From Leptodontidium sp. MPI-SDFR-AT-0119 (Eukaryota > Ascomycota > Leotiomycetes > Helotiales > Leptodontidiaceae): a DNA stretch of 64,000 bases. The notes under the pieces are model-generated. The model did not search any database. It was not told where the DNA came from and saw only the letters and a list, made by a program, of their open reading frames with translations. The stretch spans positions 124,001 to 188,000 of the forward strand of contig JAHLEZ010000039.1 of NCBI GenBank assembly GCA_020726505.1, in the 5' to 3' direction. Of the stretch, positions 47,240-57,623 are shown piece after piece. Made by a program: the position numbers and the translations under genes. Position 1 is the stretch's first letter, and each line of letters starts with the position of its first letter.

Positions 47240-48882
47240 CTAGACTCCGCTGTGTGTATTGTTTTCGGCAGCGTACTCGTACTCTTCGTCGTTCAGCAGC
47301 ATGTTGAGTGCTGTAGTGGGCTGCTCATTGGTCGGGCCCCTCAAAGTTGAAGCAAAAATTGGCCCCCAAGCCCCACGGAACATAGTCTCTGATCGTACAT
47401 CGAGTGTGAAAATATTTCGCAAATAGAACTCCACGCTGTCATGGGTTTCGATGCCTAGGGAATGCGTACTTGTGGCGGCGCGGTTGAAGAACCAGTCGTG
47501 TTCTTCTGTGCCCGTCGAGGCTGACAAACCAACTGACAAACACCAAAGAAAAAGTGACACATCCATGTCCTGTGACTGTTCGAGTTCTTGGAGACGATTC
47601 TGAAGCACAAGAGTGATTTGATGCAATATAGCAGCGTGAGAGTAATATGTCGGTCCATGAATAACAAACATGTAAATCGCCAAAGCATAACGAACGCATT
47701 CCGAGATGGCTGTAAGTTGGATATGGGACGGCAAAAGCAACTTGTGTAGAACGAAACAGGTTAAATCATGAAGGTCGTTGGTGTTGAGATCTTTTCGAGT
47801 TTCTAGGTCCTGTGTCAAATTGAAGATACTTCGTAGTCTGGCGAGAATGGTTTCGATGCTGTGATCCAGTCCAGATCCACTCGATCCGAGATGATCCGGG
47901 TTGTGGGTTTCGAATGCGAGAGCAGATTGCCACTGGTCGATGGGAGCGATCCCATCCCCGTTGCCGTAGTCATCTTGGACTTCAAATTGAGGAGATCCAG
48001 TAACAAGCATCGATACCCTACCCAAGTTATGAGAAAACCAATTCAAATATGGAGGAAAAGATAACTTGCCATGGTACCATTCTCGCTGTCAGTGGGCTGC
48101 TTCGTTTGACTGCCGCTATCCCACCTCTGACAGCAACCATGCGCTTGACGGCATCAACATGCATTCTGCATTCGTGAAGATTCCCTTTCCCATGCTTGTA
48201 ACATTTCAGCAAACAGTGTCACTAAAGAACCAGAAACACCTACCTCAATAGCCGCCAACGTGACGACCGCATCCAATGTGGCATCCTGAAAAGCCAGAGT
48301 CGGATCATCAATTTTGTGCCGGATCAGAGACACAGCGTCACGCATCAATATCGCCGATTGATGGAACCCTTTCTGAGCATGGAGCTCGGCATCCAGAGAG
48401 GCAGTCTGGAGAGAGACATTAAATAATGCTGGATCTGCAAGAGCTAGTGGCCACCATGAATTGATGAACGGGTTGGAGTTTGGATTAAGATCCAGTGGGT
48501 AATACTGGAAGGCAATCTTGGACAGAACTGTAGCTGTTAGTTGTTGTTATTGGGGTCAGGTTTTCTCGTGGGGGAACTTACAATGTACGATCAAACTTTG
48601 AACCCGGGACCGCGGAAGACTTGTTGGAGGGTAGCTGTCAAACGGGTCCAAAGAACTTGATCCGATAGTAACTGAAACGGTCGATAGATTTGACGGCGGA
48701 ACACCACTGCTCTCACGTAATGCGGTGTTTGATTTCGAAGGGCCGGGTGAAGAAAGTGGCTCATTCGCATATACGCATTGCACTTTTCTTAATGTGCATC
48801 TCGAGCATCGCGGGGTGTGAAGGTCGCATTTATGCTTGGCTTTTGCACAAGCTGCGCAGGATCTTCGGAGGGTCCTTCGCAT
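47240..48882 (-). CDS. Zn2Cys6 transcription factor
   Basis: Four exons (48882-48582, 48533-48244, 48194-48070, 48017-47240) give 497 residues. The N terminus carries a Zn2Cys6 cluster, CAACAKAKHKC then CSRCTLRKVQC, with spacing Cx2Cx6Cx6Cx2Cx6C, preceded by RRTLRRS. After a Ser/Pro linker the rest resembles the fungal transcription factor regulatory domain (PF11951 type): FINSWWPLALADPALFNVSL, KGFHQSAILMRDAVSLIRHK, HVDAVKRMVAVRGGI, MVPWVSMLVTGSPQF, LFLWCLSVGLSASTGTEEHD. Introns 1 and 2 (48 and 49 nt) are GT-AG. The third has a GCAAGT donor, the usual form of a GC-AG intron; only that site restores the frame into WVSMLVTG. It lies 457 bp upstream of the P450 gene on the same strand, so it may regulate it; that is inference. 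Confidence 0.9.
48018..48069 (-). other. GC-AG intron
   Basis: A 52-nt intron in the Zn2Cys6 gene with donor GCAAGT and acceptor GGGTAG. The exon before it ends CCATG and the exon after begins GGTATCG, joining MVPW to VSMLVTG. The nearby GT sites leave the frame broken. Confidence 0.7.
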
Positions 48883-49576
48883 TTGAACTTGACGGTGTAG
48901 CTGTAAAGTTCAAGTAAGAATTGGTTAGAATTAAAGACTGCCGAAGAATGGCTGTTGGGAAGTGACATCTCTGAGCTTAAGGGTAGGTATTGTTGTAAGA
49001 TTTTGGCTCGCTTCAACAGCGAGATGTCAAGGATGCCAGTGAGATGGGCTAGGCTCGTTTTGGTGGAGTGGTACCTTTATCAAGTAATCACCCACCCGAT
49101 GACCACTATTGTGAGTGAAGGTGCCAGCGCAGTAAAGATGAAATAATGAGGCTTGTCTACCTGTGATATACAACTATTTTTGACACGACATAACAGTATC
49201 TGTAGTTAAAACCTTATTTTTCTTTACTACTTGAAGGTTGTTACCTTTCATATCCGGTATGAAAGTTCACAAGATCGCATTGAGCATTAGCTAGAGGGAT
49301 ACCGGTAGTCAGTTCGCAAGACAAATCTACTACCCTTGAATTCTGGCATGTAGCTTCGTCATTCAAAGCCCAATAGCCTGCATCACCATGCGTCAACTCC
49401 GCCCAGTATCAGACTGAAATATACAAGAACTCCAAACACCTCGATCCCAAATCCCATTCTCATCATCAAACTTCATGTTTATGCTTCGTAAAACGGTCTC
49501 ATAACCTTCCGTGCTGAATTCTCCCGCACATATCTCTCAAGCCAAAACCGTGCGACTGAGACTCAAGACCTCACAC
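48883..49576. other. Intergenic region
   Basis: About 700 bp between the start of the Zn2Cys6 gene and the 3' end of the ankyrin gene. No coding region was supported. Confidence 0.45.
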
Positions 49577-50474
49577 TCACATCTCCTCTCCATCCCCCAA
49601 ACTAACAATCCTCACCGCTCCACCCGTCCCTTTCTCCTTCGCCTCTCGTCTAACCATCTTCCTCCTCTCAACCTCAGCCACAAGACCCTTGAAATATACC
49701 TCCGCCTGCACCGTAGCACTATAAGCCACCGGCGTCCAACTCCAGACATTCCTCTTCTCCGAATCCGCACCCGCAGCCAGCAATGTCCTCAGCACGAGTA
49801 AATGTCCATTGCTGCTTGCAAAATGCAAAGCCGTGTTACCATCCACATCTGCGCCTTCAAGCAGCGCTTCTGGACCGGATGGCGAGAATGTGAGGAGGAT
49901 CTGGACGACTGTGTCGTGTCCCTCTTTGCTAGCTAGCATGAGCGCATCGCGTCCTCGCACATCGCCTTTCTTGATGCAGGACGGACAGGCGGCGCAGAGA
50001 AGGTGTACAATCTCTGTATGTCCGTTCGCGGCTGCGAGGTGGAGAGGGGTCTGGTATTCTTCGTTCAATGGGAGGGTTTTGAGGGACGGGAGGTCTTTTG
50101 GGTTAGTCGATGGTGGCGTTGTGGAGGGGGCGTAGAGGGAGAGGAGGAGTGTTACGATTGAGGTATGACCGAGTGAGGATGCGAGATGTAGGTTGCTGTT
50201 TGAGAGGCCGGTGGGGGAGGAGTCGGGGTTTTGGAGGAGCGTTGGGTGGGATTGGAGAATGCGCTTTACGAGGAGGGTGTCGGAGGTGTGGATTGCGCGG
50301 CGGAGGCGGAGGCTGGGATCAATCCTATGAGGTTGTGTTAGTTCTGATTTTGGTTGTTTGTTTATCTATTGCTTCGTTCGTTGAAGAAGTGGTGGCGGGA
50401 AGAGGAGGGGTGGAAGAAGTGGTAGAGGTGGGAAACGGCTTGTTTGTGATAGGAATCAGAGATCGCTCTTACAT
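49577..50474 (-). CDS. Avo2-like ankyrin repeat protein
   Basis: The main exon (50324-49577) opens with IDPSLRLRRAIHTSDTLLVK and contains ankyrin repeats: NSNLHLASSLGHTSIVTLLL, QTPLHLAAANGHTEIVHLL, RDALMLASKEGHDTVVQILL and NTALHFASSNGHLLVLRTLL. It ends in a Lys/Arg/Glu-rich tail (EVERRKMVRREAKEK). The start resembles yeast Avo2, a TORC2-associated ankyrin protein, in its xRLRxAI...LLxVKRxL opening; TORC2 association is not shown here. This exon has no suitable ATG. The simplest solution is a start codon split by a 148-nt intron: AT at 50474-50473, donor GTAAGA, acceptor CATAG, then G at 50324, giving MIDPSLRLRR and 249 residues. The other frames across the same site meet stops. An additional upstream coding exon is the alternative. 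Confidence 0.78.
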
Positions 50475-51609
50475 TGTGCAAGCATACTTTTTCAATGGTC
50501 GGCTGATCTACAGCGTCGTTCCTCGTCCGCAGATTCCAGCCTCGCAGTCTTGCTAAAATGGCAGAAGTTGAGGATGTTTCATGTAGTTGAGGCTCTCTTG
50601 GATGTCAACAAGAGCACCACCTACCTCAGTGAACCCGAAGCCGTCAAGTAGTTCCGTGCCTCATTCAAGCTCCTCGGCTCAGGCACGAACAACTCAGGGG
50701 TAATGCTCGCTTAGCTAGCCAACCAGGCCAGCCGAACCAAGAGATTGGACGATCTTCCTCAAACACCACTCGTCTCACTCCCCCGCGTTTCCCGTTTTAG
50801 ATATCGCAAAAGCCAGATCCGACGACATATCGTCTGCAGCATGGGAAATTGCACATCAGCATAAGGGACACACTTGATCCGTGCTCTTGGCGCGCGTCTG
50901 ATCTCCTGTTACAGCGGGCCTTGGGTTGTTTGGAATTGTCTGGGGCGGGAGGAATGGTTCCTTCTTTCGGATGGGGAGGGGTCCGTGGAGTTCGCTCGCA
51001 AAGAAGAAGAGGGAGGAAAGGGGGGGGGAGGGATGGAGAGGAGAGACTTCGGATGGCAGGTCAGTGGAGAAAAGGTTGTTTTGATGTCCCAATACTTCTG
51101 GGTAAGGCGCCGACAACGAAGGAGAAAGGGAAGGATAGAAAAGAAAGAAGACGAAAAAGGAGGCGTCTCCAACAATTGAACAATCTAAACAAGCCAGTCT
51201 ATGACATTAACAAGATTTTTCGTTCTCATTTTCCCTCTGCGATCGGATCGATCTCCTCGAGGTCATGAGTTATACGTAGATGGACAAGGTATTCGTACCG
51301 TGACCCATCCACCCTAATGCAGCGCTGAAAAGGGTAGAAAAACATACACAACGTAAGAAAATACACACATACACACATGATAGACCAAGCAAATGAAAAA
51401 TGAACCGTAGCAGTATTCTCCATCATCGCATTTTCTTCTTCTGGTATGCGCGGACGACAAAATGATGAGAATTAAATAAAAAAACAACCCCTTAACTTTC
51501 CCACACTTCAACACCCCTAACTAACCCGAGATTCTTCATTAAAACCGCTCCTATGCGCACCCTCCCCTTCTATATCTCTTCCTTCTCACTCTCGTGTTGA
51601 GGACGTTAC
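50475..51609. other. Intergenic region
   Basis: About 1.1 kb. No coding region was supported. Purine-rich GGA/GAA stretches near 50990-51180 give long but compositionally biased open frames on both strands, which I treat as artefacts. Confidence 0.5.
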
Positions 51610-52684
51610 TCATGCGAGGAATTGGCGGCGGGATCGGAAGCGGTTCCTTTGGTTCTGGCCTTGTTGTCCCTGTTGATCAGCATTGGCTTGTCCGGCATTT
51701 GCACCAGCATTAGCTTGACCTGCATTGGCATTTTGTCCAGCGTTGGCGTTCTGTCCAGCATTCGCATTCTGACCGTTATTGGCGTTCTGACCATTGTTGG
51801 CATTGGCATTTCCACCGGCGTTCGCATTGCCACCTCCAGCAGCTACAACAAACTTGGTGCAATCATCAGGAGTACCACGTTGAGCGACAGGCATAAGGAC
51901 AGGTTGATGGTTGGAAGCCGACGACATAGTGCAGACACGGTAGTTGCCCGCAGGGAGACCATCAGTAACAGTAGCTTTGAGAAGACCGTTTCCGTTTCCG
52001 GCATCGTTGATTCCCTTGAAGAAAGCGAATTGCGTGGCATCTAGTGCTTGCTTTGGGTTCAAGCTGTTTCCGAGATCCTGAACCGTGACGTGAGTGTGGC
52101 CAACGATCTTCCCGCCTTGGAGGAATTGAGGACCGGCGTAGTATGTGGTGTCGGCGTTGGTGAAGGATCCTGCGACCAAGTTGGCAATTTGAACGGTGAT
52201 ATCGAAGGTCGTATCTGGTTCAATGGCTGCTCCGTTGGTTTCTGGAAAAGTGATAACTCCAGAAACCATGTTGGCTTTGGCGGGGATGTCTCCCATAGCT
52301 TGGTCTTGTTAGTCACTGGAGGAAGAAAAAAAGGTCACACGTGGGTTGCTACTTACGAATACCATTACACGATCCTCCTTGGACTTGAAGACCGTTGGTT
52401 AACGTCTTTCCAGAACACAGGTTAATGAAGTTGTTTTTGGATGTCTTGGACGCTGATTGTCCATCGGCCAAAGCACCATTGACACTTCCATCTTGCTGAG
52501 ATCCGGTTTGGATTGCATTGGCCAGAAGGGTCAATCCATTGGCGTCCTGAGCTCCAGTACCTGTTGCTCCTCCATTTTGCCCATTGTTCTGACCGTTGTT
52601 GTTTTGTCCGTTATTTTGACCATTGTTCTGAGCAGAGACAACAGCAGTGAGCGCCGCGGCGCTGATTAGGTGTGAGAAACGCAT
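51610..52684 (-). CDS. Secreted Egh16/GAS1-like protein
   Basis: Two exons (52684-52357, 52298-51610) give 338 residues. The 58-nt intron has a GTAAGT donor, a CTAAC branch site and a CCAAG acceptor, and the join reads CNGIPMGDIPAK. The start MRFSHLISAAALTAVVSA is a clear signal peptide. A Gln/Asn/Gly repeat tract follows (about residues 19-40). The core matches the Egh16-like family, which includes gEgh16 of powdery mildew and GAS1/GAS2 (MAS3) of rice blast, secreted proteins expressed in appressoria: FINLCSGKTLTNGLQ, ANLVAGSFTNADTTYYAGPQ, GGKIVGHTHVTVQDLG, FAFFKGINDAGNGNGLL, LPAGNYRVCTMSSASNHQPV. The C terminus is a second low-complexity tract of NANAGQ-type units and ends in Arg-rich RNRFRSRRQ. 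No lipid-anchor signal is obvious. A role at the host surface is inferred from the family. Confidence 0.92.
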
Positions 52685-54096
52685 CTTGAGATAGATGAGG
52701 TGATTAGGAAGCGAAGAGGAGGTCGGCGGACTACTAAAAAGTATATGTGGTATCAAAAATGAATGAATGTAATCCGTTGAGGTGTGAAGATGTGGTTAAT
52801 TAGATGCACGGTCAACGTGATCTGCTTGACTGGCAAGATGATAGAAGGTAGTTTAAAAGAGGGAATGTGAGAAGGAGAGAGATGATCCCGCCGGAAAGTT
52901 GGAAAGCACTTGGAGAGAAAGCTGCTTTGGATGGGTGAGAAGGAGAAGAACACTCCTGGGCGTGGGGACCAGTACTTATTGTAGAATCTTGGCATCGGGA
53001 CTTGGGAGGGAGGGGAGCCAGGGAGGAGACCGGACGGGGTCCAGGGAGCAGGCAACGGCCATGGGGGATTGCCAGGTACATTTGGCAGAGGAGATCCCGT
53101 CGACGCATTGAGGAATTTGAGGGAGTGAAACTGGCAGTGAGCCGTCTGAGGACGGAGCTGTCGCAGTGGCAGCAAAGACAGGCCCGCTGCCATCTGAAAG
53201 TGGTCGAGAGTAGCTAAGCGGACGATCCAGGGGGGGCGGGTACCTGCTGTAGGGCGCCTTTCCAGGGGCCATAAAGGAATATATCCGAACCGGGGGCCCT
53301 GCTACAGTACAGGCGGCTTGTCGTCTAAAGTCTCTGGGGGGCTGGAGAGGCGGCTACTTGGTAGCCAGCAGATGCCTGCGATGCTTATTTTGTGGCCGGA
53401 GTGGTGAAAGTGGTGCCATCACGGGCGGCGGCAGCGAGAGTTGAGGCTGGGCGAAGGGGGAGGCGCTTCGTCAAGAGTTAAGCGGAAACCCCTCCTGTCA
53501 GGGCCAGCCTTGGTAAAACGTGATCCGCTGCTCCCAACCAACAATCGATGCTTCTCCCGGCCAGCGAAACCAATACTAGTCTTGGATGTGGCCGGGGCCA
53601 GCAGCTTGGGCCGGGCCATGTCGAGAACCTTAATCATATCGGATTGCGCGCGAGGTGTTATTGGCGGAGAGGCTTTTGATGGGATGGCAGCAGTAAGGTT
53701 AGCATCAACAGTGATTGATGGAGAGAGAGTTCTCGGGAGATACCATTGCGAGATTAGGTCTCTTCTAGCTTGAACAACACAATTAATTAGATGATTCTGC
53801 TAAGCTTAACTGTAACTTCACTACACTCGTTCTTCATGCTTCTCGGGTTCGCAGCAACTACTACCAACCAGAGCGCCACCGTCACTATTCAGTGTGTATC
53901 ACTAACTAGTGACATACTGTACTGTAGACATAGTCGCTCAACTTACAATCAAAGATAAGATCTGAAGTCTTCTTCTTAGTCTCCACATCCCTCCCACTCC
54001 AAGCAAACCACAGTCCGACGTCGAAACAGGCCAAGCTGCCAACGCCGAAATCTACCCATCACGACTCTCCTCCAATACTCCAGTACCACCTCGGAT
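52685..54096. other. Upstream region of the Egh16-like gene
   Basis: About 1.4 kb with no supported gene. Part of it (about 53200-53500) is markedly GC-rich compared with its surroundings. Confidence 0.4.
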
Positions 54097-54357
54097 CTAT
54101 AGCATTAAACTTGGCTCAATTATCATCTCTGGTAAGTAAACTTTATCTCCCACCGAGAGCACAGCAAAGGCACTCGAGTAAAAGCCACCAAACCAACAAG
54201 TTTTCCACTCGCCGTCAACGCATTCAAGATCTCCATCTCGCATCTCGGTAGGGCCAGAAGCATGAGGACAGACTGTTTGTAAGTCCATATAAGCATTAAT
54301 CAAAGTTTTACCATCGTAAAACAGACAGATAGAGAGAGTCGGAGAAAGCATGAACAT
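54097..54357 (-). CDS. Possible small protein or exon, unrecognised
   Basis: An ATG at 54357 opens an 86-residue frame to a TAG at 54097. The product is acidic and aromatic with three cysteines, and reads like a folded domain: LFYDGKTLINAYMDLQTVC, then CPHASGPTEMRDGDLECVDG, then EWKTCWFGGFYSS, VGDKVYLPEMIIEP. No signal peptide is evident and no family was recognised. It may be one exon of a larger gene or a remnant; sequence upstream on this strand (54420-54640) is also open in part but not clearly linked. Confidence 0.35.
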   Translation of the reverse strand: MFMLSPTLSICLFYDGKTLINAYMDLQTVCPHASGPTEMRDGDLECVDGEWKTCWFGGFYSSAFAVLSVGDKVYLPEMIIEPSLML

Positions 54358-56914
54358 CTCGACAGGAGCCCCGAATGATTGTCGTCATCTAGACGTATGC
54401 ATTAGCAGCATTGACGTCGCTTATGAAAAACAAGACATCCTCCGAGCATGAGCATAACAAGCGTACGCAGCAGCGTTTGCTCTGTGGATTTTTTTCTTTC
54501 CCTGGCTCACCGGCCAGACTGCCATCCAGAGACTATCAAACGGGGAAGTCTTGAGTTTGGACTTGGTAACGCTTGCTGAATCTTCTCTTTGGAATCTTGA
54601 AATACGGTACCTTGCGTCGTTACCTAGGCTTACCACATATCAATGAACTGGTGCCCGTGAGTCGGAACCTACATTAAACAGGACGAGTCAGGTCTGTTCA
54701 CGAGAGAGCGAGAGAGCGAGCCAGCGAGCGCCTCGTTTTGACAGCTGGGGATACCCATTCCTCTTTTCCTTCCTTAACCCGGCGCCAAGTGCAGTATGTG
54801 AGTACCCACTACTTGGAAGGCTCAACTTCCGAGCACGGAATAAATGTGGAATCAGTCCACTTCTTATGGTTAATTGTCATCGATCGTGGTTCTTTAACCT
54901 TAACTGCCAAAACCCTGTAGCAATCACGGGTCTCTCTTTATGCCTGCCCGCTCTCTTTTTCGGCAGCCATGATATCCACGAACTATTATTCAGGCCGGTA
55001 GGCACTTCTCCCGAGATGAGTCATATTGTCAAGTTTACTGTCAAATTTTGGTTGGTGATCTGTTGAGTATGGAACCGTCCCAACAGCTAAGAAACCTGCC
55101 ATCCGATGATTCCACGTCCCATGATCCACATCCGCGCTCTCCAAATTCTCCCTCCTTCCCTCCTTCCACCAGTAATTATCTCGTCGCGTCTCCTTCGCGT
55201 TCTGAATTTGGCGTCGCATTGCATCCATCATGTTGTTGTGTGTTCCTCCCAAGTCTCGGCGTTCCGCACGTACGGTTTCAGCATTCGTCTCAAGGACATC
55301 AGATCAAACATCACCCTGTCCTGTCTGTCAGCCTCCTTCCCTGCGCACGGGACCGTTCGGTTTGTCGGAATAAAAAGCTTGGGGCCAAGACCCGCTGTAC
55401 AAGCGTGGTTGGGAAAAAGCTTGGTATGGAACTAGTCTCGATGGGATATTTGGGGCGGGCAATGATGCTGTTGTTGTTTGGTGGTGGGTATGATGAGAAG
55501 GTTGAGACGAGGTGTGTTCGAGGCTTGGCGGATGGGACGGCTTTGAAATTCGTATTGGATTGTGGAATCTCTTTCTTAGTCTGGTAGATCAGCCTTCTTA
55601 CAACGGAGGGTGACAGGTACCAAGCATCTCATTCTCACATCGCGGAGAGCTTGGAACTCAAAGCATGCGTGGCAGCTTTAGTGAACAAGGGGGAGATGGA
55701 AGCAGAAACGTCCTGTCAAGATCCCTTGCTTCTTCTTCTTTCAAGCCACAAAGCTTGTATGGTAGATATTTCAACGCTAAGAGCGAATCAGTTCCATGTC
55801 TGTGGGTTTGATTGCCTGCTTGTGGTTTCTATATTTCTCAGGGGAAGCATAGCATGAAAGCATCAACGAACCAAACTTCATGCCATTGAATACTCTGCGA
55901 ATACGTTTTTGTACGTTTTCAAAATTCGAGATCTAGATTCAGGTGAAAAGTATGATGGAGTTGCTGTCTGAGTACTGTCAACGGAAAAATCCCAGTCGCG
56001 GCGCGAAAGTTGGGGAAACGTGCCAGACGAAGTGGAAATGCCAAGACGGAGGAGATGGAACATGTGGAGTTGTTGGTAGGTGCTTGGAAGGGAGTGTTCA
56101 TTTCTTGAGTTCTTGGAACCTAGGAAGTAGGTACTGTAAATGTACGCGGCTTGCTGGCAACCAAGGTTGTGGTGACGAGTCTGACGACGTGCCCAGTGTT
56201 AGAGGTACTCGAGCTGGTATGTCCTTTAATTTTGATCTCGAAGATGACTTCTCGATTGAGTATGATCTTGGAATCATGGGAGGATTTTGAAGGAGTTTGT
56301 TGATGATGCGCAGCTAACTTAAAAAAAGCACACAGCACAAGAAAGGCGCGACTGTAGATATGGCCTAAGAAGCGGACACGACAATTGAAGGAACGGCAAT
56401 GATTTGGGGACGACGATATGACGGGATACAGAGCAATACGAAAACTGGTGGTGTAGAGAGGAAACAGGAATGGGACTGTTGCTTGGGAAAGCATTTTTGT
56501 CAACAATGACCCTTCCTACCAGCCGGTGGCAAAGATCATTTCCTAGAGGCTGATAAGTTCAGAAAATGTTGTACTGAAAACCTGCAGAACGAATCCCGCA
56601 AACCAAATATTGGAATACCGAGTACCCAATTCCCGTCGCCCACGAGCTTCATAGGTGACATGGCGCTTTCGCATGAAGCATCCTCGCCGCAATCCTCCCC
56701 AACTCAAATCACATCTCTTGTCAAAAGAGCATGCAAGAAGCACAAAAGATCAAAGTCTTCACCGCTTCTCTTGACATGGAAATGCGGAAGTTCTTGCTCC
56801 CGCAAATTTCTATTCGGTCTGGGAACATCCCAGCAACCAAATCAAAAGAACCGAATACGAGTCATACTTCCTCCCGAGACGCATTGTATGTACATGGCGT
56901 CAACGTGGAATCTT

Positions 56915-56974
56915 ACTGTACTCTACTGTACTCTACTGTACTCTACTGTACTCTACTGTACTCTACTGTACTCT
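56915..56974 (+). repeat. Decanucleotide tandem repeat ACTGTACTCT
   Basis: Six tandem copies of a 10-bp unit ACTGTACTCT, almost perfect, about 650 bp upstream of the nep1 start codon. Confidence 0.92.
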
Positions 56975-57380
56975 GATGCTACTGTGCTGACAGGTCTAGG
57001 AGGAGGGAGACATCTGCGAGTCAGTGTCATCGCGAGAGGACTTCGAGTTTTTCTGCCTCGAAGAGCATTACAAACAGACCACAAAGTTGGGAAATCTACT
57101 GATTTGAGAAGGCCCAACTGTAAATTCAAATTGGAAGAATGGTCAAAGAAAGGAGAGAAGCGAGTAAACAATGTAAACAAAGTATAAAATTGTAAAAGAG
57201 GGAGAACTGGCCTGATCAAACTCCCCTCTCCTCTCCTATCCACGTGCCCTTCTGTTAGCGCAGCCGACACACCGAAGCGACGAACCTAATTTCACTTCAC
57301 CCAAATCTGTCCATCGCCCACCCGCTGCCAGAAAGATCTCTCGAAACAAAACACCACACTTCATTTCATTGCACTTCACA

Positions 57381-57405
57381 ACATCACATCACATCACATC
57401 ACATC
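57381..57405 (+). repeat. ACATC pentanucleotide repeat
   Basis: Five tandem ACATC units in the presumed promoter or leader of nep1. Confidence 0.9.
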
Positions 57406-57623
57406 TTGGACACTGCACAATCATAAAGACCCTCTCGCCTCTTTCTCTCTCTTCTACACCCTTTACCTCTATCCTTCTTCTATAACAAATACAATTGTCC
57501 CCAACGCGCCCACCAGCCAGCCAGCTCTCTTCGCCCTGTCGCACAGTACCCCTCATATCCACCTCCACCTCCACTCCTCCAACCCCAAAGTCAAACCCAA
57601 ACCCACCACGCTCAAGCTGCAAG

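Larger units (their letters stand above)
54358..57623. other. Long intergenic region upstream of nep1
   Basis: About 3.3 kb without a convincing gene. Open frames at 55048-55587 plus, 56120-56506 minus and 56660-57187 plus have no domain features. It contains the decanucleotide repeat at about 56915-56974 and an ACATC repeat at 57381-57405. The final 250 bp is C/T- and A/C-rich, typical of a leader. Confidence 0.45.

Noticed and set aside
50990..51180. Lys/Arg-rich and Ser/Pro-rich frames in a GGA/GAA-rich stretch
   Set aside because: Stop-free only because the DNA is almost purely purine on one strand.
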